From Clostridia bacterium (lineage in GTDB: Bacteria; Bacillota; Clostridia; Christensenellales; DTU072): a stretch of 25,255 nucleotides of DNA. The stretch's first letter is position 1; the number at the start of each line of letters is the position of its first letter. A program made the position numbers and the translations under genes. This document shows positions 8,035 through 15,446 of this stretch, in pieces. The stretch is from NCBI GenBank assembly GCA_028701415.1, contig JAQVQU010000003.1, forward strand, positions 3,172 through 28,426, written 5' to 3'. The notes under the pieces are model-generated. The model saw only the letters and a list, made by a program, of their open reading frames with translations, did not search any database and was not told the origin of the DNA.

Positions 8035-9285
8035 TTATTCCCATTCTATTGTGCCTGTAGGTTTAGGGGTAAGATCATAACATACACGGTTAACAGAAGG
8101 AATTTCATTAATAATTCTCTTTGTGATAATATCTAAAACAGTCCAGTCAATGTGTTCAATCGTTGCAGTCATAGCATCAACAGTATTTACAGCACGTATA
8201 ATAACGGGATATCCAAGAGAACGCATATTATCTCTAACTCCAACCGATTTGATGTCTGGAATTAAAGTGAAATATTGCCAAACTTTTCTAGAAAGATTAT
8301 GTTTTTCGAACTCCTCCCGAAGTATAGCATCCGCTTCCCTAACTGCCTCAAGTCTATCTCTCGTAATTGCACCTAAGCATCGAACTCCTAGTCCTGGTCC
8401 GGGGAAGGGTTGTCTGAATACCATATTGTCTGGTAATCCAAGTGCTTTTCCACATGCTCTAACCTCATCTTTAAAAAGGTATTTTAGTGGTTCTATAAGC
8501 TTAAATGTGAGGTCTGCAGGAAGCCCTCCTACATTATGATGCGCCTTAACGGCTTTTCCCGCTTTTGTTCCACTTTCCACTATATCTGGGTAAATTGTCC
8601 CTTGCCCAAGAAACTCTATTCCATTCAGTTTCCTTGCTTCTTCTTCAAATACCCTTATAAATTCCGCCCCTATTATTTTTCTTTTTCTTTCAGGGTCGGA
8701 AACATCTTTTAGCTTTGAAAGGAATCTTTCTGATGCATCAACATATATCAAGTTTTGTTTAAGATTTTTCCCAAAAACCTCAATTACCTGTTCCGGTTCT
8801 CCTTTTCTTAATAAACCATGGTTAACATGCACGCAAAAAAGCTTCTCACCTCCAATTGCCCTTATTAGTAAAGCGGCTACAACGGAACTATCAACTCCTC
8901 CTGAAAGCGCAAGCAATACCTTTCCTTTTCCTACAGTATTTCTGATTAGAGTAATCTGATCCTCTATGAAATTTTCCATATTCCAATTTTTATTGCAAGC
9001 CGTTGTTTTAAATAGGAAATCTTCGAGATTACATGAAGAATAAATCTTATCAGCATTAGTAACTGGAGCGATAGAAGAGAATTTCATCTTTGAATTTAGT
9101 TCAACCCCATCTTTCTCTGGACCATTAAGAATAATGCCTTTTAGATTTCCATTAAGCTTTAGTGATTCTAAAGATGAGTCGTGAGGATATACTTCAGAAT
9201 AGACTCCGAAATCGCGAATCTTTCTGGCAAGTGCAGAATTATCATCTCTTCCCATATCTATTATTGCGATAAGATCTTGTTTCAT
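8035..9285 (-). CDS. guaA: GMP synthase with a degenerate glutamine amidotransferase domain
   Basis: Aminates XMP to GMP using ATP. The synthetase half is intact: P-loop LSGGVDSS (SGGVDS at 128-133), HVNHGLLRKGE, the FRQPFPGPGLGVR segment, and the dimerisation domain ending in YDLTPKPTGTIEWE. The N-terminal half is not: the first ~55 residues (IAIIDMGRDDN...GVYSEVYPHDSS...KGIILNGP) and the last linker (FLFKTTACNKNWNMENFIEDQ) match a class-I GATase domain, but the ~90-100 residues between them that should hold the nucleophile motif GxCxGxQ and the catalytic His-x-Glu are gone. Length is 416 instead of about 510-525. I chose ATG 9285, which has an AGGGGAG ribosome site; an upstream in-frame ATG at 9318 lacks one. 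It should need free ammonia or an amidotransferase partner. Confidence 0.92.
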   Translation of the reverse strand: MKQDLIAIIDMGRDDNSALARKIRDFGVYSEVYPHDSSLESLKLNGNLKGIILNGPEKDGVELNSKMKFSSIAPVTNADKIYSSCNLEDFLFKTTACNKNWNMENFIEDQITLIRNTVGKGKVLLALSGGVDSSVVAALLIRAIGGEKLFCVHVNHGLLRKGEPEQVIEVFGKNLKQNLIYVDASERFLSKLKDVSDPERKRKIIGAEFIRVFEEEARKLNGIEFLGQGTIYPDIVESGTKAGKAVKAHHNVGGLPADLTFKLIEPLKYLFKDEVRACGKALGLPDNMVFRQPFPGPGLGVRCLGAITRDRLEAVREADAILREEFEKHNLSRKVWQYFTLIPDIKSVGVRDNMRSLGYPVIIRAVNTVDAMTATIEHIDWTVLDIITKRIINEIPSVNRVCYDLTPKPTGTIEWE

Positions 9286-9313
9286 AAAAATCTCCCCTAA
9301 AAAGAATGTATAA

Positions 9314-9342
9314 ATCATACAACAAGATGAAATATAAGTAAA
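9314..9342 (-). promoter_or_regulatory. Candidate guaA promoter
   Basis: Read on the minus strand: TTTACT (9342-9337), a 17-base spacer and TATGAT (9319-9314). The -10 matches 5 of 6 consensus positions and the -35 matches 4 of 6. The implied leader to the ATG at 9285 is only about 20 bases, leaving room for the ribosome site but not for a purine riboswitch. Confidence 0.45.
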
Positions 9343-9524
9343 ATAAATGAAATGAAAAGACCATTTAACTAAATTAAATCTTTCCTGAAAAATAAAGGAT
9401 GGAATAATAACTTCTTTTGAAATTATTGATTAATATGTAAAATAGGAAAATATTCATTTAGACTTTATAGGCAAAGGGGATTTATGATAATATTCATATA
9501 ATGTATTAGAAAAGGGGATTTATT

Positions 9525-10184
9525 ATGGGAAAAATTTACGATATTTTACTTTTTGATTTAGATGGGACTTTGACTGATCCAGAGCAAGGAATATCAAATG
9601 CCGTTAAATATTCCCTTTCTTATTTTGGGGTAGAAGAAAAAGATATGAAAAAACTAAGGGGGTTTATAGGGCCTCCTTTAATCGATGGATATATGGATAT
9701 CTGTGGCTTTTCTTATGATAATGCGGTAATCGCTCGAGATAAGTACAGAGAATATTACTCCGAAAAGGGAGTGTTGGAAAACAGTATCTATCCTGGAATA
9801 AAGGATTTACTTGAGGAAATGAAGTTAATGGGGAAGAGGATGTTTGTTGCTACCTCTAAACCTGTGTATTACGCAGACATTATTTTAAAGCATTTCGGAA
9901 TACTAAGTTATTTTGAAGGGGTTTTCGGGGCAGAAATGTCAGAAAAACAACATCGAAAAAGCGATGTGATAAAAAAAGTGGTTTCCAATGCTGGAGAGTT
10001 AGATTTAAAAAAGTATCTAATGATAGGTGACAGAAAACATGATTTAATAGGCGCTAATGAAGTCGGGATTGACAGTATAGGAGTTCTTTTTGGGTATGGA
10101 ACAAAAGAAGAATTGATGGAACATAACCCGAAATATATCGCTGAAACTGTTTTAGATTTGAGGATATTATTGAAAAAAATATAG
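9525..10184 (+). CDS. HAD-superfamily phosphatase (phosphoglycolate phosphatase-like)
   Basis: Subfamily IA haloacid-dehalogenase-type phosphatase of 219 residues. Motif I is DLDGTLTD (nucleophile D11, general acid D13), motif II is the T110 of FVATSKP, the motif III lysine is probably K145, and motif IV is IGDRKHD (D169, D173) for Mg2+. The helical cap between motifs I and II (about 15-85) is the C1 type found in phosphoglycolate phosphatase and PpaX. Substrate specificity cannot be read from this; nucleotide monophosphates or phosphoglycolate are both common in the family. It lies divergent from guaA and is probably monocistronic. The ribosome site AAAGGGGATTTAT before the ATG is present a second time 36 bases upstream. 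Confidence 0.85.
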   Translation: MGKIYDILLFDLDGTLTDPEQGISNAVKYSLSYFGVEEKDMKKLRGFIGPPLIDGYMDICGFSYDNAVIARDKYREYYSEKGVLENSIYPGIKDLLEEMKLMGKRMFVATSKPVYYADIILKHFGILSYFEGVFGAEMSEKQHRKSDVIKKVVSNAGELDLKKYLMIGDRKHDLIGANEVGIDSIGVLFGYGTKEELMEHNPKYIAETVLDLRILLKKI

Positions 10185-10292
10185 CGTTACAGTTTTTTAT
10201 TGGTTTAGCTATATAATTATTTCAGAATATTTTATCCACAATTCAGGCTATTTAACAACAATACTAGATAGGTGCTCTAGGGTAGTATAGTA

Positions 10293-10321
10293 TTGCGAAA
10301 TAAAGAAAAGTGGTATAAAAT
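10293..10321 (+). promoter_or_regulatory. Predicted promoter of the rubredoxin-like flavoprotein gene
   Basis: TTGCGA (10293-10298), a 17-base spacer and TAAAAT (10316-10321), 32 bases before the chosen ATG. The -10 matches 5 of 6 positions, the -35 matches 4 of 6. Its position supports the internal ATG at 10353 as the start rather than the TTG at 10293, which would lie inside the promoter. Confidence 0.5.
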
Positions 10322-10352
10322 ATGGAAGAAAAATACGCGAAGGAGATTTTGT

Positions 10353-11132
10353 ATGAATTTACTGTTTAAGATCAGCTATGGATTATATGTTTTAGTTGCC
10401 CATGAAGATAAAAAAGATAATGGTTGCATAATAAATACTCTTATGCAGCAAACCTCAAATCCGGAGGTCTTGACAGTAACGGTTAATAAATTAAATTGCA
10501 CTCACGATATGATATTAAACACTGGGATAGCCAGTTGTGCGATAATTTCAGAAAGGGCGACTTTTGATATTATTAAGGGCTTTGGCATGAGAAGTGGTAA
10601 AACAGAGAATAAGTATGAAGGAATAAAATCTAGAAGAGCTAAAAATGGATGTTTGATCCCGATAGATGGGGTGATTGGCTATTTTGACCTAAAGATTTCT
10701 AATAAAATTGATATGGGAACGCACACCCAGTTTATTTGCCATCCAACGGATAGAGAGTTTTTCTTAGAAGAGGATGAACCTTTAACATATTCTTATTATC
10801 AGAAACATATCAAACCAAAGCCAGCTCAAACTAAGGTCGATGGAGAAGGTGAGGCGTATATTTGCACAATATGTGGATATATTCATAAAGGCCCTATTCA
10901 GGATGACATAATTTGCCCTATATGTAAACACGGAAGAGAAGCTTTTGTCCCTTTGAATGAATATAAAAAAGATGAAAAGACACTAAGCCCTAAAAAAGAG
11001 ACTTCTCCCGCTGAAGAGAAATACATTTGCACGGTATGTGGGTATATCCATACTGGGCCGATCCCAGATGATATTATCTGTCCTGTTTGTAAACATGGAA
11101 GGGAGGCTTTTGTTCCCTACCCGCAAGAATAA
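10353..11132 (+). CDS. Flavin reductase-domain protein with two tandem rubredoxin-like domains
   Basis: Two-part redox protein of 259 residues. Residues ~1-150 are a flavin reductase-like FMN-binding domain (KISYGLYVLV..., NCTHDMIL, IGYFDL). It is followed by two near-identical rubredoxin/rubrerythrin-type iron sites: Cys 171, 174, 188, 191 and Cys 226, 229, 243, 246, each in a CxxCGYIHxG...CPxCKHGREAF module. The architecture recalls the high-molecular-weight rubredoxin (Hrb) of Moorella, which carries electrons from NADH to FprA-type oxygen/NO reductases, but here the iron domain is doubled and of the shorter rubrerythrin style. ATG 10353 has an ideal AAGGAGA site. A role in oxidative or nitrosative stress defence, or as a cytosolic electron shuttle, is inference; no FprA or rubrerythrin is adjacent. 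Confidence 0.85.
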   Translation: MNLLFKISYGLYVLVAHEDKKDNGCIINTLMQQTSNPEVLTVTVNKLNCTHDMILNTGIASCAIISERATFDIIKGFGMRSGKTENKYEGIKSRRAKNGCLIPIDGVIGYFDLKISNKIDMGTHTQFICHPTDREFFLEEDEPLTYSYYQKHIKPKPAQTKVDGEGEAYICTICGYIHKGPIQDDIICPICKHGREAFVPLNEYKKDEKTLSPKKETSPAEEKYICTVCGYIHTGPIPDDIICPVCKHGREAFVPYPQE

Positions 11133-11275
11133 GGAATTATATCTTTAGATATAAGCACTGTTAAAAATTTTTTCCTTTTTTCTAAAAAACCAGGCTTATG
11201 GGATGTTTTTTCATTTTTATTAAGATTTAATCAAAAATAGCGGTTACATAACTTTAGCCAATAAGGAATAAAAAG

Positions 11276-11386
11276 GATTTTTCTGTTGATAACTAGTATC
11301 TTTTCCAGGCTTTGTGATAAAAAAGAAACAGATTATTCTGTTGATAACTAGTATCTTTTCCAGGCCTTGTGATAAAAAAGAAACAG
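11276..11386. repeat. 55-bp tandem duplication of the trkH 3' end
   Basis: Two head-to-tail copies, 11276-11330 and 11331-11385 (plus one further matching base), differ at only two positions. The right copy contains the last 11-12 codons and TAG stop of trkH (minus strand); the left copy repeats them downstream of the stop. One of the two differences is a synonymous Lys codon change (AAG versus AAA). The high identity indicates a recent slippage or unequal-exchange event. Confidence 0.9.
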
Positions 11387-12814
11387 TATGGGATATAACT
11401 CTAATCTGCCTAGAAGCATATTTAGGGATAAAATTACTTTTGAAAAACCTGAAAAGAATGAGTAATTATATGCAGGACCAACCAAAGCTAGCCCTGGACC
11501 GGTATTGCTTAAGCAAGCTATTACAGCGCTGATATATGTTAAAAAACCTTCGCCCCCTGAAAGGGTATTTGTTGCAGAAATCAAAGCTACAGAGACGATA
11601 AAAACAGCCATAAAAATAACGAAAAAACTCGTAACCGATGATGTTAAATCATCAGTCATTATTTTGCCATCATACTTTACATTTTTTACAGTTCTTGGAG
11701 AAATTGTTTTTCTAATGTCCCTTATACTAGTCTTAGCAAGGGTAATAAACCTAGAAATTTTTATCCCACCCGCTGTACTGGATGAAGATCCTCCGATAAC
11801 CATTAGGATTAAAAGTAATAGTTGGGTAAAAAGTGGCCAGGTAGTGTAATCAGTGGTGGTAAAACCAGTAGTGCTCATCAAAGAAGCGACTTGAAAGGTA
11901 GAATATCTTAAGGTTTCTCCGAAACTTGGATAGATATGATGAGAAAACAGAGATGCAGTAATTGAAATAACTGAAATAAAATAAATCGCAAAAAGCCCTC
12001 TTAGTTCTTCCTTCTTGAACGCCGCTCCAAGATGTCCAATTAAAATTAAGAAATATATTTCAAAATTCATTGCAAAGAGAAGAAGAAAAACTGTTATTAC
12101 AACTTCAAAATATAAATTACTATAAGAGGCGATACTTAGATTTCTGCTGGAGAACCCTCCAGTTCCAGCCGAAGAGAAGGTATGAATAATTGAGTCGAAA
12201 ATGGACATGCCGCCAGAAACCAAAAAAATGAAAAGCAATATGGAGAGAAAAATATATATAGCATAGAGTATTCTCGCAGTAAATCTTAGTTTACTAACCA
12301 TTTTACCGAAGCTAATTCCGGGGACTTCTGCTTTATAGACCTGCACGAAAGAGTTGTCTGTTTTTGGCATTACTGCAACTAAGAAAACTAGTATTCCCAT
12401 TCCTCCCAGCCAGTTTGTGAAGCTTCTCCAAAATAATAGACTTTTAGGGACTATCTCTATGTTAGTTAAAACTGTGGCGCCAGTAGTTGTGAATCCCGAA
12501 ACAATTTCAAAAAATGCATCAATAAAATTGGGGAGAATCCCACTAAGCATTAAAGGCAAGCAGGTTACCGCTGATAGCCATATCCAAGCTATGGCAACAG
12601 TGATAAACCCACCTTTTGCTTTCATACTAGTATCTTGTGGTTTTTTTACCACAGCAGGGACTCCATATGAAAGTAGAATAGCTATGGAAATAGAAAACCA
12701 TATAGGAGTTCCATTCTCTTGATACCCGATAGATAAAGCCAATGGAATTAGTAAAGTGCAAGCTATTATTATGCTAATCTGACCAAGCAGATATATACTC
12801 ATTCTATAATTCAT
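11348..12814 (-). CDS. trkH: Trk-type potassium uptake membrane subunit
   Basis: Polytopic membrane protein of 488 residues forming the K+-conducting part of the Trk/Ktr uptake system. The four selectivity-filter loops of the family can be read: FTTTGATV (about 108-115), AGTGGF (216-221), STTGFTTTD (314-322) and SNTGPG (436-441), alternating with long hydrophobic helices and ending in a basic tail (YHKAWKRY). It is the second gene of a trkA-trkH operon, only 3 bases after trkA on the minus strand, so the gating subunit and channel are co-expressed. TrkH and KtrB are hard to separate by sequence; the partner here is a full-length TrkA, which favours TrkH. The last 11-12 codons plus stop lie in a tandem DNA duplication. 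Confidence 0.93.
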   Translation of the reverse strand: MNYRMSIYLLGQISIIIACTLLIPLALSIGYQENGTPIWFSISIAILLSYGVPAVVKKPQDTSMKAKGGFITVAIAWIWLSAVTCLPLMLSGILPNFIDAFFEIVSGFTTTGATVLTNIEIVPKSLLFWRSFTNWLGGMGILVFLVAVMPKTDNSFVQVYKAEVPGISFGKMVSKLRFTARILYAIYIFLSILLFIFLVSGGMSIFDSIIHTFSSAGTGGFSSRNLSIASYSNLYFEVVITVFLLLFAMNFEIYFLILIGHLGAAFKKEELRGLFAIYFISVISITASLFSHHIYPSFGETLRYSTFQVASLMSTTGFTTTDYTTWPLFTQLLLLILMVIGGSSSSTAGGIKISRFITLAKTSIRDIRKTISPRTVKNVKYDGKIMTDDLTSSVTSFFVIFMAVFIVSVALISATNTLSGGEGFLTYISAVIACLSNTGPGLALVGPAYNYSFFSGFSKVILSLNMLLGRLELYPILFLFYHKAWKRY

Positions 12815-12817
12815 TGC

Positions 12818-14170
12818 TTATTCCAAAATATCATTTAAATCGTCGAGCTGTTCTTCTCTAACAGTAGATACAACAATTACACTGTCACCATTTTCGATCG
12901 TATCAGTACCGCCAGGTATAATAAGCTTATCATTTCGAACTATACCACCAATTAAAATATCTTGAATGGTCTTAAGATTTTTAAGAGGGATTGAGCATCC
13001 TTTGAAAGAATTATTCACTAGAAACTCAATGGCCTCAGCTTTACCCTGTAAAATACTGTAAAGCCGGTTAATTTTACTTCCCATAGAATTTTGCTTGCTT
13101 CTAACATATCGTATAATCTCATTGGAGGTTGATTTTCTTAGAGATACGATGCTGTCTAACCCGCTTGCGGAAAGTATTTTACTGTAAGTAGGTTTGTCAA
13201 TTTTAGTTATGATTTTTCCGATATTTTTTGAAAGGGCAAAAAGGGAGATAATTATATTTTGTTCATCTATTGGGCATAAAGATACAACAGCATCGCAATT
13301 TAGCATTCCTTCATCTATTAATAAATCTTGATTTGTTCCGTCTCCGCATATTATTTCTGCCTTAGGAAGTTCCTCATCTAGTTCTGCGCAACGAGATTTA
13401 TCTTTCTCAATTATTTTAACTTTGATATCAACCTTTGAAAGCTCTTCTGCCAAATAGAAAGCAACTCTAGAGCCTCCAATAATCATAATGCTTTTTGCTC
13501 CCCTTGCGATTCCTAACTTCTTAAAGAGGAGGAATATATCTTTGCTTGAAGCAAGAATATATATCTTATCATCCGAGCGTAGCTCAAAATTTCCGCTAGG
13601 TATAATAACTTCCTCTCCTCGCTCGACTGCTGTTACGAGAAATTTTACCCCAAGTTTATTGGGAATGTCGAAAAGCTTTAGGCCATCTAGAAGAGATTTT
13701 TCTTCAACCTTGATTTCGACGATTTCTACTTTTCCATTGGCGAAAGGTTCAATCATGATTGCCTGTTGATATCTTAAACTTCTAGATATTTCTAGGGCTG
13801 CTTCAAGCTCAGCATTGATCATCATTGATAAGTCAATGTTACTCTCAGAGAATAATTTGAAATAGTCGGGATTCCTTACCCTTGCTATTGTGTCACTAGC
13901 TCCGAAGCTTTTTGCAAGAAGGCAGCATAATATATTCAATTCATCGTTTTGGGTACAGGCAATTAAAAGATCACTATCGTGAACTTCGGCTTCTGACATA
14001 ATTTCATGGCTTGCCCCATTTCCACAAATCCCTTTTACATCAAATGAATTGATTAAACTCTCAATAACTTCTCTTTGAGTGTCAATTATAACGATATTAT
14101 GGTTTTCAAGTGCAAGTTGTTCAACAAGTTCTGACCCTACGCTGCCAGCTCCAACAATTACTATATTCAT
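12818..14170 (-). CDS. trkA: Trk system potassium uptake NAD-binding regulator
   Basis: Cytosolic gating ring of the Trk K+ channel. The 450 residues consist of two tandem RCK units: a Rossmann domain at the N terminus (VIVGAGSVGSELVEQL, 4-19) with acidic D30 at the end of beta-2, a TrkA_C domain around 140-215, a second Rossmann domain starting near 227 (MIIGGSRVAFYLAEEL) and a second TrkA_C domain in the last ~85 residues. This doubled form is TrkA rather than the single-unit KtrA. ATG 14170 has a TAAGG ribosome site and a near-consensus promoter upstream on the minus strand; trkH follows at once. It probably senses NAD(H) or ATP, as known for the family. Confidence 0.93.
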   Translation of the reverse strand: MNIVIVGAGSVGSELVEQLALENHNIVIIDTQREVIESLINSFDVKGICGNGASHEIMSEAEVHDSDLLIACTQNDELNILCCLLAKSFGASDTIARVRNPDYFKLFSESNIDLSMMINAELEAALEISRSLRYQQAIMIEPFANGKVEIVEIKVEEKSLLDGLKLFDIPNKLGVKFLVTAVERGEEVIIPSGNFELRSDDKIYILASSKDIFLLFKKLGIARGAKSIMIIGGSRVAFYLAEELSKVDIKVKIIEKDKSRCAELDEELPKAEIICGDGTNQDLLIDEGMLNCDAVVSLCPIDEQNIIISLFALSKNIGKIITKIDKPTYSKILSASGLDSIVSLRKSTSNEIIRYVRSKQNSMGSKINRLYSILQGKAEAIEFLVNNSFKGCSIPLKNLKTIQDILIGGIVRNDKLIIPGGTDTIENGDSVIVVSTVREEQLDDLNDILE

Positions 14171-14222
14171 ATTAAGCCTTAATTGTAAATTTTATAGTTT
14201 CTATATACATTTTCGTTATGTT

Positions 14223-14250
14223 ATTATATCATTATCAACATATTTGTCAA
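14223..14250 (-). promoter_or_regulatory. Strong predicted promoter of trkA-trkH
   Basis: On the minus strand, TTGACA (14250-14245), a 16-base spacer and TATAAT (14228-14223) match the sigma-A consensus at all 12 positions. The leader to the trkA ATG is about 45 bases. The -35 forms half of a perfect inverted repeat, GTCAA-A-TTGAC at 14246-14256, whose other half points toward the divergent ATP-grasp gene. Confidence 0.75.
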
Positions 14251-14315
14251 ATTGACTACGTATATTAAATATTTTAGAGATATGAAATAATAAATTATTT
14301 TTTTCGGAGAAAGAA

Positions 14316-15179
14316 ATGAAAGGTATAATTGTACTTAATAAAACAGATTTATCTTTAGATAACCAGGCCTACTCTATAAAGGCCTCCTTTGAAAATTTGG
14401 GACATTTTATAGAGATTTTAAGAAATGATCTAACTCTTGCAAGAATTACGAATAATATTGTTGGGTTGGGGTTCTCTGCGGATTTTTGTATTTTTTTAGA
14501 TAAAGATATAGAACTTGCACGGATGCTAGAGAAAGCAGGAATTAGAGTATTCAACAGAGCGGAAGCAATAGAAATTTGCGATGATAAAATGTTTACTTAT
14601 ATTCAACTTGCTAGCAAGGGAATATCGATACCAGATACTTGCTCTCTGCCAATAGTGTATAGAGATCCATACGCTACAATGAACGACTATGAAAGTATAT
14701 TAAAGGAGTGTGGCAGGCCTTTTGTTCTTAAGGAAAACAACAGTTCTTTAGGTATGGGCGTTTTCTTGATTAAGAGCTATAATGACTTTATTTCCAGGCT
14801 AGAGATAAACAGGGGTAGATACCTTGCTCAAAGATTTATTTCTGAAAGCTCCGGAAAGGATCTAAGAATAATAGTAATAGGCGGGAAGGCCGTAGCTTGG
14901 ATGAAGAGAGAGAATTATTTAGGAGATTTTAGGAGTGGGATAGCCACTGGAGGAAAAGGAGAAGAGTACTCTCCTCAAAAAGAATATATAAGAATTGCTG
15001 AGAAATGTGCAAAACTACTTAAACTTGACTATTGTGGCGTTGATTTGCTTTTTGGTAGTAATGGTCCAGTGCTTGCAGAGGTCAACTCCAACGCTCTTAC
15101 TCAGACAATGGAAAAAATTACAGGAGTTCCAGTAACGGAAATTTATGCGAGATATATTTTGAGCGTTCTAAACAAATAG
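14316..15179 (+). CDS. RimK-like ATP-grasp ligase
   Basis: ATP-grasp enzyme of 287 residues, a fold that joins a carboxylate to an amine through an acylphosphate. Visible elements are the nucleotide-binding K139 in FVLKENNSS, the glycine loop SSLGMGVF (143-150), the DLRIIVIGG strand (182-190) with R184, R199/R206, and the metal-binding D243, E255 and N257 in YCGVDLLF and LAEVNSNA. The C-terminal EVNSNALTQTMEKITG is close in pattern to RimK/LysX ends, suggesting ligation of amino acids (for example glutamate) to a peptide or protein, but D-Ala-D-Ala-type or other substrates are possible. ATG 14316 has a CGGAGA site. It diverges from trkA and has no co-directional neighbour, so context gives no substrate. 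Confidence 0.8.
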   Translation: MKGIIVLNKTDLSLDNQAYSIKASFENLGHFIEILRNDLTLARITNNIVGLGFSADFCIFLDKDIELARMLEKAGIRVFNRAEAIEICDDKMFTYIQLASKGISIPDTCSLPIVYRDPYATMNDYESILKECGRPFVLKENNSSLGMGVFLIKSYNDFISRLEINRGRYLAQRFISESSGKDLRIIVIGGKAVAWMKRENYLGDFRSGIATGGKGEEYSPQKEYIRIAEKCAKLLKLDYCGVDLLFGSNGPVLAEVNSNALTQTMEKITGVPVTEIYARYILSVLNK

Positions 15180-15446
15180 GTATCTAAGAATTTTTTGAAT
15201 TATTCAAGTAATTAAATTGTTGATAAAAGATTAGGTTTACAAGGATAAACTAAATAACAAAATTTTTAGCAAATTGTAGATTTAGGACATTTAAATACCA
15301 TTTGATATTTTAAATTGGTTAGAGGTTATATCTGATAATAAGATTTTAGAAAAATCAACAAGCTCTATGATATATCCCTGCCATTAGATATATTTTGTTT
15401 ACTCAGGCCTAATGCTTCAGACCTTTATTACTTATTATTGATGCAT

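Noticed and set aside
11314..11532. 72-codon plus-strand frame across the trkH 3' end and the tandem duplication
   Set aside because: It is antisense to trkH coding sequence and starts inside the duplicated unit; no ribosome site or conserved pattern is visible.
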